NCBI GenBank assembly: GCA_964035545.1
Contig: OZ037765.1
Location: 3,899,198-3,963,197, forward strand
DNA length: 64,000 bases
DNA from: Bugula neritina
Lineage: Eukaryota > Bryozoa > Gymnolaemata > Cheilostomatida > Bugulidae
Direction of reading: 5' to 3'
Shown: one piece after another, positions 14,001 to 26,500 of the stretch
Numbering within the stretch: position 1 is the first letter of the stretch
How the letters are laid out: every line of letters starts with the position of its first letter
Notes under the pieces: generated by a model
Database searches by the model: none
What the model was told of the DNA's origin: nothing
The model's input: only the letters and a program-made list of their open reading frames with translations
Program-made: the position numbers and the translations under genes

Positions 14001-17000
14001 CTCCACAGTGCATACAGAGTCACCTGGAATATACCACCTAGTTAGAGTCATATAATATACCCCCTAGTTGTAGTTATATAATATACCATCTAGTTATAGT
14101 TATATAATATACCACCTAGTTGTAGTTATATAATATACCACCTAGTTATAGTCATATAATATACCACCTAGTTAGAGTCATATAATATACCCCCTAGTTG
14201 TAGTTATATAATATACCACCTAGTTATAGTTATATAATATACCATTCACTTCTAAACCCACCTGATAATGTGAGACCACCCACCTGATGATGTAAGACCA
14301 CCCACGGCTACGATATACTCGACTATTTCTGTACACAATCTCGGCCTCGTGCGGAAGCTATTCATATGATGGCGACGTTCAGGCATCAGATGGAAATCCT
14401 TTGCCTCGTCTAATAAATCTCTACAACAGCCAATTAAATATACCAGTCAAACTGCTGAATTAGTACGAGGAAATAGCTCACTTGTTACTAACATATCATT
14501 ACAGGAAAATATTGAGACCCATGCAAGACCTCACAGCTGTAGTTACAGAAGGTCCAAAGGCTAAACAAGTCAAACAGCCAGTATAACCTGCAGGGGAGAG
14601 AGCTTTTAATGAGTTCTTCTGTTCCTACTACATCAGCTAGATAGTGGGGGGTTAGCAAGGGCAGCCGCACTTGAGCCACAAGATCTGGTAAGAACTCAGC
14701 CCGTTCTTCTGGAGATTGCTTCACCCACTCCAAAGATGCCTCAAACACCTAAAGGCAAGTTTACAAGGACATAACGACGAGGTATACACAAGGTACAGGA
14801 ATTTCATTTCCATATCTTAGGACTTAGGGTATCACTGAAATGGTAGAAGTAAGCGCTAACCCACCTGTTCTTCAGACGAAATGTTCAACTCATCTCTAGA
14901 GATTATATCTATCACGTCTGATTTCGGTAAATTATTAAACTCTTCAGATCTAAAATATTAAAATAAAACTCATCACTACTGTGCGCCTCGTCTAACTGCA
15001 GTGACATTGCACCACAGAGCATTGTCATTATCATTTTATTCAGTTATATATGTTTTGTTTTTTCTTTCACTTTTGACTAAATACAACAAAACAAACAAGA
15101 TAAAGTATCAAGTTCAATATCCGTATGAGATCGATCAAGAGTTTGACTATCACTATTGGTATGACTATCACTATGACTAATTGCAACTATCACTGTGAAT
15201 TATTAAACGTTACAACATTCACTTCGAGTCAGTCTTAATCTTCCAGTTACTATTATTGCTACATTGCTTTGGCTACTGAAGTCAAGCTAATCTATTCTAT
15301 CCTAGACAAAAAATGTCTAACAACCTGAATGACAATATGAATGGCTGTAGGAAGACCTGGTAAAGCTGAAAGCTATGAATCTGGCAGTTAAACTCTGTAT
15401 AACAAGCCTTAAGCACTCAGTTGCTCTGTTGTAACAACTGATGAATGTGTCAGATAGAAACAATACATATGACAGCCTGAGAGTAAGAGTTAGCAGTTAC
15501 ATTAATAAGTTGACAGAGTTGCTGGCTACTTAGCATATATTTAACTTCTCCTAAAAACAAAAATAAAGCTTTGCATCTCATGCCAATTTATAGTCAATTA
15601 GAATCAATTTCTTGTGCAGACATAATATGACAGGAAGTTGATGAATGAGAATTGTCTTCCTGTCTTATAAAATGCACAGATTTCCAACCATTTGCAAACT
15701 GATTTACAAACTATCGACAGGAAATCATGTTCTGATACTAAAATAGCTTATTTTGCTAAAAAATGACAAACTAGTATAATTTAATTATAAACAACAACAA
15801 TATAACACAGCTGCAGAGTAGCTGTAAAACTGTTACTTTGAAGTAGTAGGTAGTTATCTTACCCTGTTACATCTGTGAAATGCCTATTTATGTATGAGTT
15901 GCAGCACGTTACTATTGTGGGCTCCATCAGCTGGTCTCCAAACTGCCTGGCACCGAGTACATTGGCAGGGCTTAGCCTGCAGGTAAAAGTTACTATAGTA
16001 TACAGTTAGATGCAGGTAAAAGTTGATAAAGTATACAGCCAGATGCAGGTAAAAGCTAATATAGTATACAGCAGAGTATATCTACAGCAGAGTATGTCTA
16101 CAGCAGAGTACATCTACAGCAGAGTATATCTACAGCAGAGTACATCTACAGCAATAAAGGTCACCTGGTGGTGATAAACTCGCAGCACGACTCCTTGACT
16201 TCATATAAGTTAAGAAAGTTGGCACCAATGAGCAGGGACTGTACGTTCTCATCACTAATCTGCACCTTCCCAGTATATGCAAAGTTGACTAGAGCTTCCA
16301 AGGCACTGTAGTCAGAGTAGCATGAGGTATAGATACACATGTGAGAGTTAGCCTAGGGCCACACGGTGCGTATTTTCGCATGCGAAAATTGAAATCACAA
16401 GTAGCAAAGGTGTCCACTGTGCGCGTTGAGAAAACGTTCGCACTTGCGTTGAAAATGCTGAGCGACAAGTGCGAATTGTCTCTGTCATCGTCACCTAATA
16501 GGCTGGTAGTTATTCAGCAAGCCCAATTTCTTTATTTTAGTGCTACATTCCAGTAAATTGCGTTTTATTGAAAGCGAGCGCGATTTAAAAATGAAAGCTT
16601 TATTTATCACGCATCACTGACGCTACAGTGGACACCTTTGCTACTTGTGATTTCAATTTTCGCATGCGAAAATACGCACAGTGTGGCCCTAGGCTTACAG
16701 CACAACTACTACCAGCATTTGTTGATTTGTGGTCAAAGTAGGGTAAGAAACTGACACTAATTACTTATTCTGTTTACACAAAAAAAACCAGTTATCTAAG
16801 CAATATGAAACTTCCAACAATACTCTCTGAATGCTGTGCAACAGGCCTATATTCATGTGACCCTCAAAGGCATAAAAATTACAACGTTTTTGCACACATT
16901 ATATAAGAAATATATGATTAAATAGGAAAAAAGTACCTTTTAAATGTCTTATTTATATACATAATACAAAACATGCAGCCTGCAGTAACTTGTTGGGCTT

Positions 17001-20000
17001 TCATGGTGTAATAACTGATAGGAATTTGGAATTGCGTAATTTGAAAAATACTGATGTTGTGGCCCCAGGTTGAAGCTAAATTTTACAGAATGGCCTTCGC
17101 TATGAAACAGTTGAACACCCCTACTCAGATACTGATGACTTTAACAGCATAACAGCATCTCTATGACAGCATCTCTACTCTGTGGAGTTAAAGAGTACCA
17201 AACACATAGACAACAAGCCTGATATTCATACCTAGCCTCAATGCCTTGCATGCAAATTTCATCTCTTTTTGATTCGACCATGTTATGAGTGAACATAGCC
17301 TCAAAGTAGGGTATTGTAGAAGCTAAGACTATTCTGTGGGCTGTGAACTTCTCATCTCCGACCTGCATAACAAGAACTAGCAGTTTACTAAACAAACATA
17401 CCTAATGTACTGTTATGTAAATTCAATGGGTATACAATGATTAAAGTTGCCAATGTGGTACTTGTAGCAATAACTCAACCATAACATAGGTGTTGTTACT
17501 GTAGCTTACTAGTGATAAATATTGCCAACATAGCTGTACTATAGCCTAGGTATTGTTACTACATACAGGCACTTCCTCATTACCTTATGCACACAGAGCT
17601 ACCAGGTTAATTCAAAGTTTGGAAGGTAAAAAATGGGAAATATGTTGATGTATTAGATTAGCAACCAGCTTCCTACTTGAGTGGTGTAATATAGTAAAAA
17701 AAACTGCATGGAATAACTCAATTGTTGCAATAATATGTGTAATTGATCATCAAGGTTAAATAAATATGTCGTCCCCTCAGTATGTAGATATCATTAGCTG
17801 AAAATTAGAAGGTTCTGTATTTCGTTCAGCTGAAAAAACATTTAGAACAAACACTATTTGGTACTATGTAAGTAACACACAACTGTAGAAGATGTCTCAA
17901 AGAGTGTTTAACCCCTATATGAGTTAAATTGATGAGCTGTCTCAAGTGATGATGTCATCACAATGGAATAAAATTCTCAGCCCAACAATCATTTCCTTTA
18001 CTTAAAAAATACTGTAACCAAAGTGATAGAAGGAAACAAAATCCAACATTTGATCTGCAAGTATGGAATCCACCCAATTGCTCACTGTCATGAGTGAAGC
18101 ACTCACTACCACCAGTAAAGTAATTATTGTGTAATAATGATTGAAGTTGCACTTTGAATTCTTGTTATTTCTGTATCAGGTACCAGGGTGACTAAATAGA
18201 ATTCACTTGAAGCAGCACAAAGTTGGTGTTTACTGAGTGCAGTAGTTGGGGGCTCAGAGTTGGGACACGTGATGTGAATATATAAACGCTGCACTCAGTC
18301 ACCCCCCAGCTCGGTGCTGCTTCTAGTCATTCCCTTAACTAACACGCGAGCTGGTTAAGTTATTAAGCAGCTTGACTCTTTTTGCTAACTATTATAGATG
18401 CCAAGGCGGTCACAGGATGCTGGTAAGATGTTGACAACTTGAAACTAGTAGTAAAACCATCACTAGCAGTCGCAGATGATCACAATAAGTGTACTTAGTG
18501 CTTGTCACATTAATAATTCATTGAATCAATGCATGAAGACAGAAATCTTGCAGTTGTTGATAAACTATGTGATTACATGATGAAAGAAATGTACTAACTA
18601 ATACAGAGAGGCCATTATCACAGGGACAGTTTTATAGCACCAACATATAACATACAACAACAGTAAATAATTATAATGTTGAATATTGCAATATGTAGCT
18701 AAACCACGACTAAAAACACATTTGTAAGCTTAAAACAACCAGCGCAATGCTAAACACTACAATTTATGATGTTTCATGTTTGAATGAAGAAATGTTCTTT
18801 CAAAGTAGTGCACTCTGGTTGATAGGAAATACATGCAGACTCAAATAAGTATACTTCTTGTCCATGTGAGTGACTTAGTGCCAAACAGATGGCTTTCTGC
18901 TTCTACAGAATATACTTTCTCCCTAGAAAAACATTCTTTTAAACTCGTCTTAATATGTCTTTCATTTCGACCCTGGTATATGGTAAGTTTCAACAATGGT
19001 TTCCACAAAAACTAGTGAGTTTGAATGAACCTTCATAGAGCTGATCTAGATACAATGAAGAGGAGGCATTGCTGGGTTAATTATACAACTTTATAGTTTA
19101 GGCTACATCTGACTTATTTTATTGTGAATAAATGTTTATAACTTTTTTCAGGCAAATACATCTCTACAAGACTGACATAGCAGTCAAAATCCAATAGAAC
19201 AAAGACTGTCGGGTGTTTATATCTAAATATAGAGCTATTATTATTGAATTTATTTTATTCTCCTGATAACCTAATATCTTGCAGGAGCCAACATAAACTA
19301 AGGAGTAGTTGATGCTACAGCTTGCCTGCAGTAAAACAAACATGCAGAGTATGCATATTAAATATTATTTTGTTAAATAGAACTAGCTGGGAGGCTAAGC
19401 CCAGCTTATATATTACTGATGAGTTTCAACATCTAATAGCATGTCATATTACTGCAGTTATGTTATCTGTAAAAACAGTTGCAAACAAGATATAACAACA
19501 AAGTGGAAAGATCATAAAATTATAAAGCAACTTCTAGTGTGTCATTTAATAAAACTTGTTTTACAACATATAATATTAAAATGTATTACCTCTTTTGTCC
19601 ACTTTTCAAGAGCCACTTTCAAGTACAATTTCAAAAATGTCAAAACAATCTCCAGGCACATTTTATTCACCTGTATTCCTATACTTGTACTCAATGGACT
19701 TATCAGCGTGTATATGTATGTCACAGACTCAATAAATTCTTGAGAGAATGAAGATCTTACCAACTTATAACCGTAACACATGTGATTACAGTGATACTCA
19801 TATTGACATTCATACAGACTTGAAATCACAACGTAAAAATGTTACTCTAAGTAAAATGAAAATGAAGCTCAACATCACAGACTTAGTAGGGCAATTAATT
19901 AACACTGATATTCAATGTCAATGATTAAAGTAATAATTTAGAGTTTAAATTAACATAAACATATTTCACTATAGTTAAAACCTTAAGCTAATCAAGAACA

Positions 20001-21073
20001 ACTAAGGCTGCAGCACCACCAGAAACCGGAGTTATTTCATATCTGAGATATTATTACTTGCACTACATGTATACACTCTATCATGAGTTGAAAAGAATTA
20101 GGAATCTACCATTCAGGATTGGCAAGCCGAGCTTTTGCCAATTGAGGTTTAAAGATATCTAACGATTTCAGGTAAAATGTTGTTGAGAACAGAAATACAT
20201 GTGGCATAGGTTTTCACAATTGAATCCTATCAACTGTTGACAAACTCACCTTGAGCTAAATGTGTGGTTAGCTTGGAACCAAATTGTTGAGTAGGCCACA
20301 GTGAATGTTACAGTAGGCTAAGTAGATGCAGATGCTGGCCGTAGAAATTTACATCAACACGAACTGAACATAACTAACATAACTCACAATGCAAATTAAA
20401 ACTTAACTGTAACTTATTTCTAGTTTAAAAGTAAGTGAAACCAAATGTCAAACTTAAGCCCTATTAGTAATAGTAATACTATTACTATTAGTAATACTAA
20501 TAGTAATACTAATTAATAGTAGTTACTAAATTAATTTCTAATTAGTAGTTTTGGTCAAAACTCAAAAGTAATATAACTGAAAGTAAACTGTTAGTATGGG
20601 TAAGTCAATAACATAATGATCAATTTAAAAGCTATCACTAGGAGTAAACCTAGCTTTCAGTTTGATAATTACAATTACACTTACACTTACAGTGTGAGTG
20701 ACTGCTAATGCTGGTTTTAGTTTTGAGCTGATTCAAAGACGATAATTATCATGACCAACTCATCATTGTCATCATCATCATGATCATCACATTAGAGTGA
20801 ATGTGAGTGACTGATTCACACTCTGACTGACGCTCACAGTCACACTCAGAGTCAGTTTTAGTTTAATACCGATATTCACACTGACACTGGGCATTGGCCT
20901 TATGATAGAAATGTACAAGTTAAATTTAATGCGATATTTGAAAACCCTGATTACCAACCAACCTTCAATGTCACATCACAAAGCTTTCCTTGTCTTCGTA
21001 TTTCCTCCATATGAGCAAATCCCTGAGCTGGCAAGTTAACATTTTCGAAGATGACTACTTTCTCATCAGCCAT
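11066..21073 (-). CDS. KLHL18: Kelch-like protein 18, CUL3 ubiquitin-ligase adaptor
   Basis: BTB-BACK-Kelch adaptor that recruits substrates to CUL3 ligase; the human protein acts on Aurora A at mitotic entry. Thirteen exons in phase: 21073-20963, 17362-17232, 16305-16165, 15976-15863, 14949-14865, 14748-14588, 14420-14284, 14023-13801, 13346-13242, 12733-12622, 12289-12181, 11787-11647 and 11283-11066, giving 595 residues (human 574). The BTB region (about 20-130) contains [16 protein letters not shown] and [14 protein letters not shown] spans about 135-245. Six Kelch blades follow, with cores [38 protein letters not shown] and YAIGGYDG. After [11 protein letters not shown], where human ends within about five residues, there is a basic extension of about 31 residues. 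An in-frame upstream ATG exists, but the chosen MADEK start fits the family length. Confidence 0.96.
13085..13227. repeat. AGTATATAGTAT-type tandem repeat beside a KLHL18 donor
   Basis: Low-complexity array of agtatatagtatag-like units in KLHL18 intron 9. It begins about 15 bp from the donor of exon 9 (13242) and fills the start of the intron. Confidence 0.9.
14030..14245. repeat. 26-bp minisatellite filling KLHL18 intron 7
   Basis: About eight copies of a 26-bp unit of the form ataccacctagttatagtta plus tataat, with variants taccccc and taccatc. Intron 7 is only 260 bp (14024-14283), so the array is most of it and also supplies the sequence around the acceptor of exon 8. The remaining part, 14256-14300, carries a second short duplication containing ccacctgatratgtragacc that includes the exon 7 donor. 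Confidence 0.92.
15978..16156. repeat. Two tandem arrays forming KLHL18 intron 3
   Basis: Intron 3 is 188 bp (15977-16164). Its first part holds three units of about 36 bp containing gcaggtaaaag and agtatacag. The second part holds about five to six units of about 18 bp, agagtatatctacagc. On the minus strand the first unit repeats the acceptor context cttttacctgca; only the copy next to exon 4 ends in CAG. Confidence 0.9.
16351..16694. mobile_element. 344-bp MITE with long terminal inverted repeats and TTA target duplication
   Basis: The first about 70 bp (16351-16420) starting gcctagggccacac recur as an inverted copy at 16625-16694 with about one mismatch. The element is flanked by tta at 16348-16350 and 16695-16697. 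A 3-bp TTA/TAA duplication is typical of PIF/Harbinger-derived MITEs, so I infer that superfamily. Each arm carries its own perfect palindrome attttcgcatgcgaaaat. There is no transposase, so it is non-autonomous. It sits in KLHL18 intron 2. Confidence 0.88.
18186..18428 (+). promoter_or_regulatory. Imperfect inverted repeat enclosing a TATA-like core, followed by ATG and splice donor
   Basis: Inside KLHL18 intron 1. gaagcagcac (about 18210) and actgagtgcag (about 18231) recur in inverted order as ctgcactcagt (about 18290) and gtgctgcttc (about 18314). Between the arms is atatataaacg. About 100 bp downstream an ATG at 18398 opens a nine-codon frame that runs into a good donor (gctg then gtaag). 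This could be a promoter with a first exon, or a decayed inverted-repeat element. I found no second exon, so the function is unknown. Confidence 0.3.
20456..20900. repeat. Degenerate short-period repeats upstream in KLHL18 intron 1
   Basis: Runs of tagtaatac-type trinucleotide sequence (20464-20545) and later of catcat and actcacagtcac-type hexamers (20755-20890). No coding sequence is seen here. Similar degenerate tracts occur at 48350-48440 and 49320-49640. Confidence 0.6.
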
Positions 21074-21882
21074 AATCACAAATGTTTCCAACACTGGCTG
21101 CAAACTTGAATTTGATGCTTTTAGAAATACGTCAGGCTTAACGGAACCCCTAAATATCTGCAAGCATTATCTCCTAAACCATGTCAAGGACAAATTACTA
21201 ACAATTTCCGTTTAAAATCTAAACTCTTATTTTGTGTTGCCACAGTGAGCCAGTCTTTTTGTTACCATTTTACACTGATGTCACTTCTTTTTTATATAAT
21301 GCTGTTAATTATTTGCAATTCTAATTTACATTCAATTTTCTATAACTTTTTGGTAATACTAAGTGCTAGTTAGTTGAAAAGAAATATAGCTTATGTACTT
21401 GTAGCTAAGCCTAAGCCTAAGGCTAATGATTAGCTTAAAATAAAGTTAGACATGATCATAATGATAATAATTAACATAAACTAATAGTAATAGTAATAGT
21501 AATAAAATGATTCGATTTTTTAGAAAATAATTATTTCTATACATTTGAAGTTAGGAAAAGCCGATCTTAATTCAAACTGATACAATCTTCTGCTAAGTGA
21601 CCATTATTATTAAGTATTAAGTAATGGTGTCTCTTTTGTAAATAAGTTGCTATAAACCTGATAATTTACCTGTCAGTGAAAAATTGTTCTAGCAATCATA
21701 GTGATAGTTTTTGTCACTGCTAGGTTTAGATAGAATATATATTCTGATTTATTTGCTATTGCTGCTTTTAAAATTTTAATAAAACTGTATTTGGCTACCA
21801 TTTGTATTTCACTCACTAAAGTTATTTTTCATTTAAATTCATATTGTGGAGAAATTTTCTGCTTTATTTAGAGAATTGAAAT
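21074..21882. promoter_or_regulatory. Divergent promoter region KLHL18 / DCTN5
   Basis: 809 bp separate the start codons of KLHL18 (minus) and DCTN5 (plus), so both promoters and 5' UTRs should lie here. The sequence is AT-rich with short taatag repeats near 21480. I see no clear TATA box or CpG island. Sharing of regulation is inferred from geometry only. Confidence 0.5.
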
Positions 21883-22758
21883 ATGGACCCTGCTCCCATC
21901 TATCACCACTCTCAGAAATACATCGAAACAGCATCTGGTAATAAAGTCAGCAAGTTGTCAACGTTAGCTGGCAGTCAGAACATAGTACTCAATGGCAAAA
22001 CCATCGTGATGGAGGGTTGTATTTTAAGAGGTGACTTGGCTAGTCTCAAAGTTGGAAAGAACACAGTCATTCGAGAAAATGCAATACTTCGGCCACCTTT
22101 TAAAAGATTCGCTAAGGGTGTTGCATTTTTTCCATTATATATAGGTTAGTTTGTATCCAATTTATAAAAATTCTTGTAGCAGTCTGTGGTGTTTCCTAAA
22201 TTTTCTGCAGATCAACATTTATATATACATTTATACTTCCTGTTTGTTGTTAGTAAAAGTCATATTCAATGCCAGTGTACCAGGATTGCTGAATTATTTC
22301 ATTACTGAAGTCATATTGCTAAAAGTGGTAATTAGTCAATTCTCAAAAACCTTTAGTCATCTGTAAAACACCACATGCTATCGGTATGCTCTAGTGTAAT
22401 CACACACATTCATGTTGTAGGTGAACATGTCTACATAGGAGAGAACTCTATTGTGAATTGCGCTCAAGTCGGGTCATATGTTCACATCGGTAAAAACTGT
22501 GTACTAGGTAGACTAAGTATGCTCAAAGACTGTTGTGCTGTATTGGACGGGACGGTGCTTGCACCAGACACATATGTTCCGCCATTCGCAGTGTATGCTG
22601 GTAATCCCGGAAGACAAGTTGGAGAGTTACCAGAGATTACACAGGAGCTTATGATTGACTATACTTGGTCGTTCTATAGAAACATGCTACCTATGAGTAA
22701 GAAACCAGTGAAGGACAAAGAAATAGAGGACAACTCTAAAGCAAGTGCTCCCGAATAA
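21883..22758 (+). CDS. DCTN5: Dynactin subunit 5 (p25)
   Basis: Pointed-end subunit of dynactin, the cofactor that links cytoplasmic dynein to cargo. Two exons join in phase 1: 21883-22144 and 22421-22758, giving 199 residues against about 182 in human. The fold is a left-handed beta-helix of hexapeptide repeats; visible family signatures are [55 protein letters not shown] and [18 protein letters not shown]. After LPMS there is a Lys/Glu-rich tail of about 17 residues not expected in human. The start codon gives the family N terminus. It is head-to-head with KLHL18 and tail-to-tail with DYNC2I1. Confidence 0.96.
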
Positions 22759-23503
22759 CTGTGCTCCACGTAGTATAATATTTTCTATACTTAGTATTTT
22801 TCAAGCTAAATTCAGTAAAGCACAGTAAAACTCATTATGTTGAGTAAGCCTGCAAGTCTGGTGTTTTTCACTTTACCTGTTGCAGGTTTTATTGTTATTA
22901 TTATTATTGGGTATAGAATGATGCTTGGAATAATAACGCAGCTGGTCATTGTAGTCTTCTTTTTTATTTGTGTTTGTTAAATATTAGTTATCATTTTATT
23001 TGATTTAGTTAGATATGCTAAATTGAATGTAGGAAGCACTAATTAAACACCAATTCCCTTTAGATTTGCTAGATATGTGTATTGTTTTTTAAGACATTTT
23101 GTACCATGTGTTGTTTTTATGACCGTCAAATATTCTAGTTGTTTACACAGGTTGTGTTTTGTGCTTACATATATGGTCAAAACCGAGCGTATGTATATTG
23201 TAATCTATTAATAAGCAGCTTGGCTGTGGTTTGCTTAAAATTTATTTTAAAAGTTATTCCCTCATTACAAAAACGTGATGTTTAAAATATTTGTACTTTT
23301 TATCTTGATATCCTGCAGTTTCATGCAAGAACTGGGATATATAGATAAAATTAGTGTATTAATAAAGAGGTAAAAGTATGCAGTATTCTATAGAGAATAT
23401 AAAACAATGGACGGAAAAATTGGATGGATTTACTGAAATTAAAATGATTACAAACAAAATAAAGACAAGTTAGGCAAAAACAACGTCATGCGTAACTAAG
23501 AAG
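22759..23503. other. Convergent intergenic region DCTN5 / DYNC2I1
   Basis: 745 bp between two convergent stop codons, so it should hold both 3' UTRs. An aataaa lies in attaataaagagg near 23359 on the plus strand. No other feature is seen. Confidence 0.5.
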
Positions 23504-26500
23504 TTAAAGTTGTTCAACAAATCTAGAGAACTGTTCATTTTCTCCCGGCTGTAGATTGCTAACATGGCTGCTTAGCAGGTGCACTTGTACTTTGCCGTCG
23601 TCATAGTTCACCACCTACAATGACATACATACACATGTGACTTATACTTGTACACACCACCTATAGTGGCAAACATGAACAGGTGATTGGCACTTGTACC
23701 CACCACCTATAGTGGCATACATGAACAGGTGATTGATACTTGTACCCACCACATATAGTGGCATAAATATGTACACATTATGTATAATGAATTGCATGTG
23801 TAAAACTGATCCATATGCACACATGACTGTACAGTTCTACCTAGGTAAAGTATTAAGACTTTATCTAGCACATCTGCATCCCAAATAATACTATAAAACT
23901 ATATTTAACTAAAGCATCATACTTTGTACACTTAAACTCACCATCTTTGGCCGAGAGTGACTCTGGCTTTCATCTGATAGACATATATCCACAGCACTAC
24001 AGGTAGAAATGTAAGTAATGACATGCTTGAAAGTTGATTATTCAAAAATTATGTTTATATAATATATTCTTTTAGCAACCAATATACAGCTTTACCTAAT
24101 TTCATATTTAACTGACTTCACAAATGAAAGATTACCTTTATAAAATTCATAAGTTTAAAATGTGATTAATAGCATTAAAAATATGCATTATGTTCAGCAA
24201 AGTATTTGAGTATATTGGTTGTACTGGCAATGAAATGCTTTGAAAAGTACATTTATTATATTTAAGAGCTGTTTTGCCACTAACCGCATTGGCAGCACTT
24301 TATAATTTGTGGCGGTTTCGTATTTAGAGGTTGATTAGTTTTTAGGAGCTTGGGATGACTGACATAATAGCCATAATATAACATGTTGAGTAAGGATTGA
24401 CTCACCTGCTGTTAGCCTCAGAGACTTGCTCTGAAGCCATGGGCTCGGCATCATTACGCAGCAAATCCCACATGTGGACAATAGAATTTGAGTCTAACAC
24501 AAAGATGATGTAAGCGCAGCTACGAGACCATAAAACTTTGCGGATAGCTGAGCCATTAGTAGATGTTTCCCATATGATGATTGGAGATTCTACAGTGAAA
24601 ACATGTAATATTATATGGTCATCTAACCATATAATATATGGCAATGTAACGATGTAATATATGACAATGTAACCATGTAATATATGGCAATGTAGTCATA
24701 CATTATATAGCAATGCAACCACGTCGGATAATAGAATTTTAAAAAAGATCAACTGACAGGAAAAACAGTTTTGTAGTTACTTGATGTGGGCTTTCCTCTT
24801 GGTTTCAACAGACTTAGAAATTATATAGAAAGTTACCAGATAATGTCAAGATATGAAATTTCAACGCTATGGTTAACATAATGCAATATACAATCAAGTG
24901 AAGTACAAGAATTTTAAACACATCAACTAATGAGAGTGAAATAGTTATAATTATTATACATATTCATAGTGACTTTTATGAGATGGAAAGTGAACAAAGA
25001 GTAAAATTTTCTTCACTATCCATATAGAACAGAGAATAGAATGTTAATGCTGCAATTAGTATACAATATCAAATAAAAAAACTATTAAACAATAAAATTT
25101 ATTATAAACAGAATTGATAAGAGTGAGTGAGCATGCTTACCAGCAGACAAGTGGTGCAGGCGTATTGATCCATCTTCACACCCGGCCTGTAATCAGAATA
25201 TTCCTTGTTCAATATTATAACTTGACTATCATATGGCTAACACTGTCTATTGATAAGGTCTGCTACTAACAACGTATTGATGCACAACTTACAAGCAAAA
25301 TATTCACTTTTCATAAAATTTTCAAGTAGAATTTGTAATTCAATACGATTTTGTTAAATGGCCATATATACTTACGCATCCATGTTAATGATAAAGCACA
25401 ACAAATAAGTTGATAATGTATGTACTTCGAATAAGAGTGGAAGGAAATGAGGTGTAAACTTACCAGAAGTACAGGGTGTCCGAAAGGGTGAAGGTCGACT
25501 GAGGTGATTACACACGGTGTCGTGTCAACAGATTTGTAGCACCGAGGAATGATTTTCTGAGTTCCAAACCGTGTGCCGTGCAAGACAACTCCGCTATCAG
25601 TAGCCACATAGAAGTGGTTGTGATTGGTCGGATTTAGCTTCAGGTCAAGAGTATACAGGGACTGATTGATATCAATTCTGTCAAACAGATAAATAAATAA
25701 ATTAGATTTCATGCCAGCAAAAGAAGGTAGAATCATATCAAATAATTGAATCAACATAAATATTGCCAAAATTAAAAGACCATTTATACTGTTGTATAAT
25801 ATGCAGTGTAGTTACTTATTGATAGCGGTAAGTGAGATAGTAGAGCTTTTGAGTAACTTTATTTTCCCATTAGGAGACAGCCCTAGGTCAGACTCTGAAC
25901 CAGCCATGTTAGTCTCTAGGATCTCAGCTACGACCTAGAATGAGAAACCAATCTAAAGGAAACATGAAATGGTATGCACTATAACTAAGTACCGTATACA
26001 GCATTACCATTAAAAGCTACGAATTCAATTTTGCAACATAATTATATCCTATGCATATAAAACAAATATCTTAAATAAAATAATTAGTATTTTTCTTAAA
26101 AGCATCAACTAAACCACGCTATTACTTTCGTCAAATTACAGAAAAAAACCCATTTGCTTCCAAAAAAAATTGTGAGTACTTCAACACTTTAAGTAAATTA
26201 CTAGACAACTGTAAAAGACTCTCAAACTTAAATTGAACTAAAATTCGGAGTTATGTGACCTCAACTACAAGTTTTCTTCAGCCTATCTACAATTACTAGG
26301 CATATAGCTACTCCACTAAAACCTACCCATAAGTTGACAATTCCATTTCGTTCAAGAGTTGCCAGCTGAAAGGAGAGCCCTGAACCAGCCTCTGCAATAA
26401 AAGAATGTTTTAGAATATGTAACTGTAACGCAGAAATGGCAGTGTGTAGTATAAAGACATCTGTGTGTATAGCAACAAGTGTAGGTATGAGATAGGCAGT

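Noticed and set aside
14030-14245. CRISPR-like regular repeats
   Set aside because: The units are contiguous with no unique spacers, in an animal intron; this is a minisatellite.
19441-19829. Overlapping ORFs of 70-100 codons on both strands in KLHL18 intron 1
   Set aside because: No family similarity, AT-rich composition and no consistent splice context.
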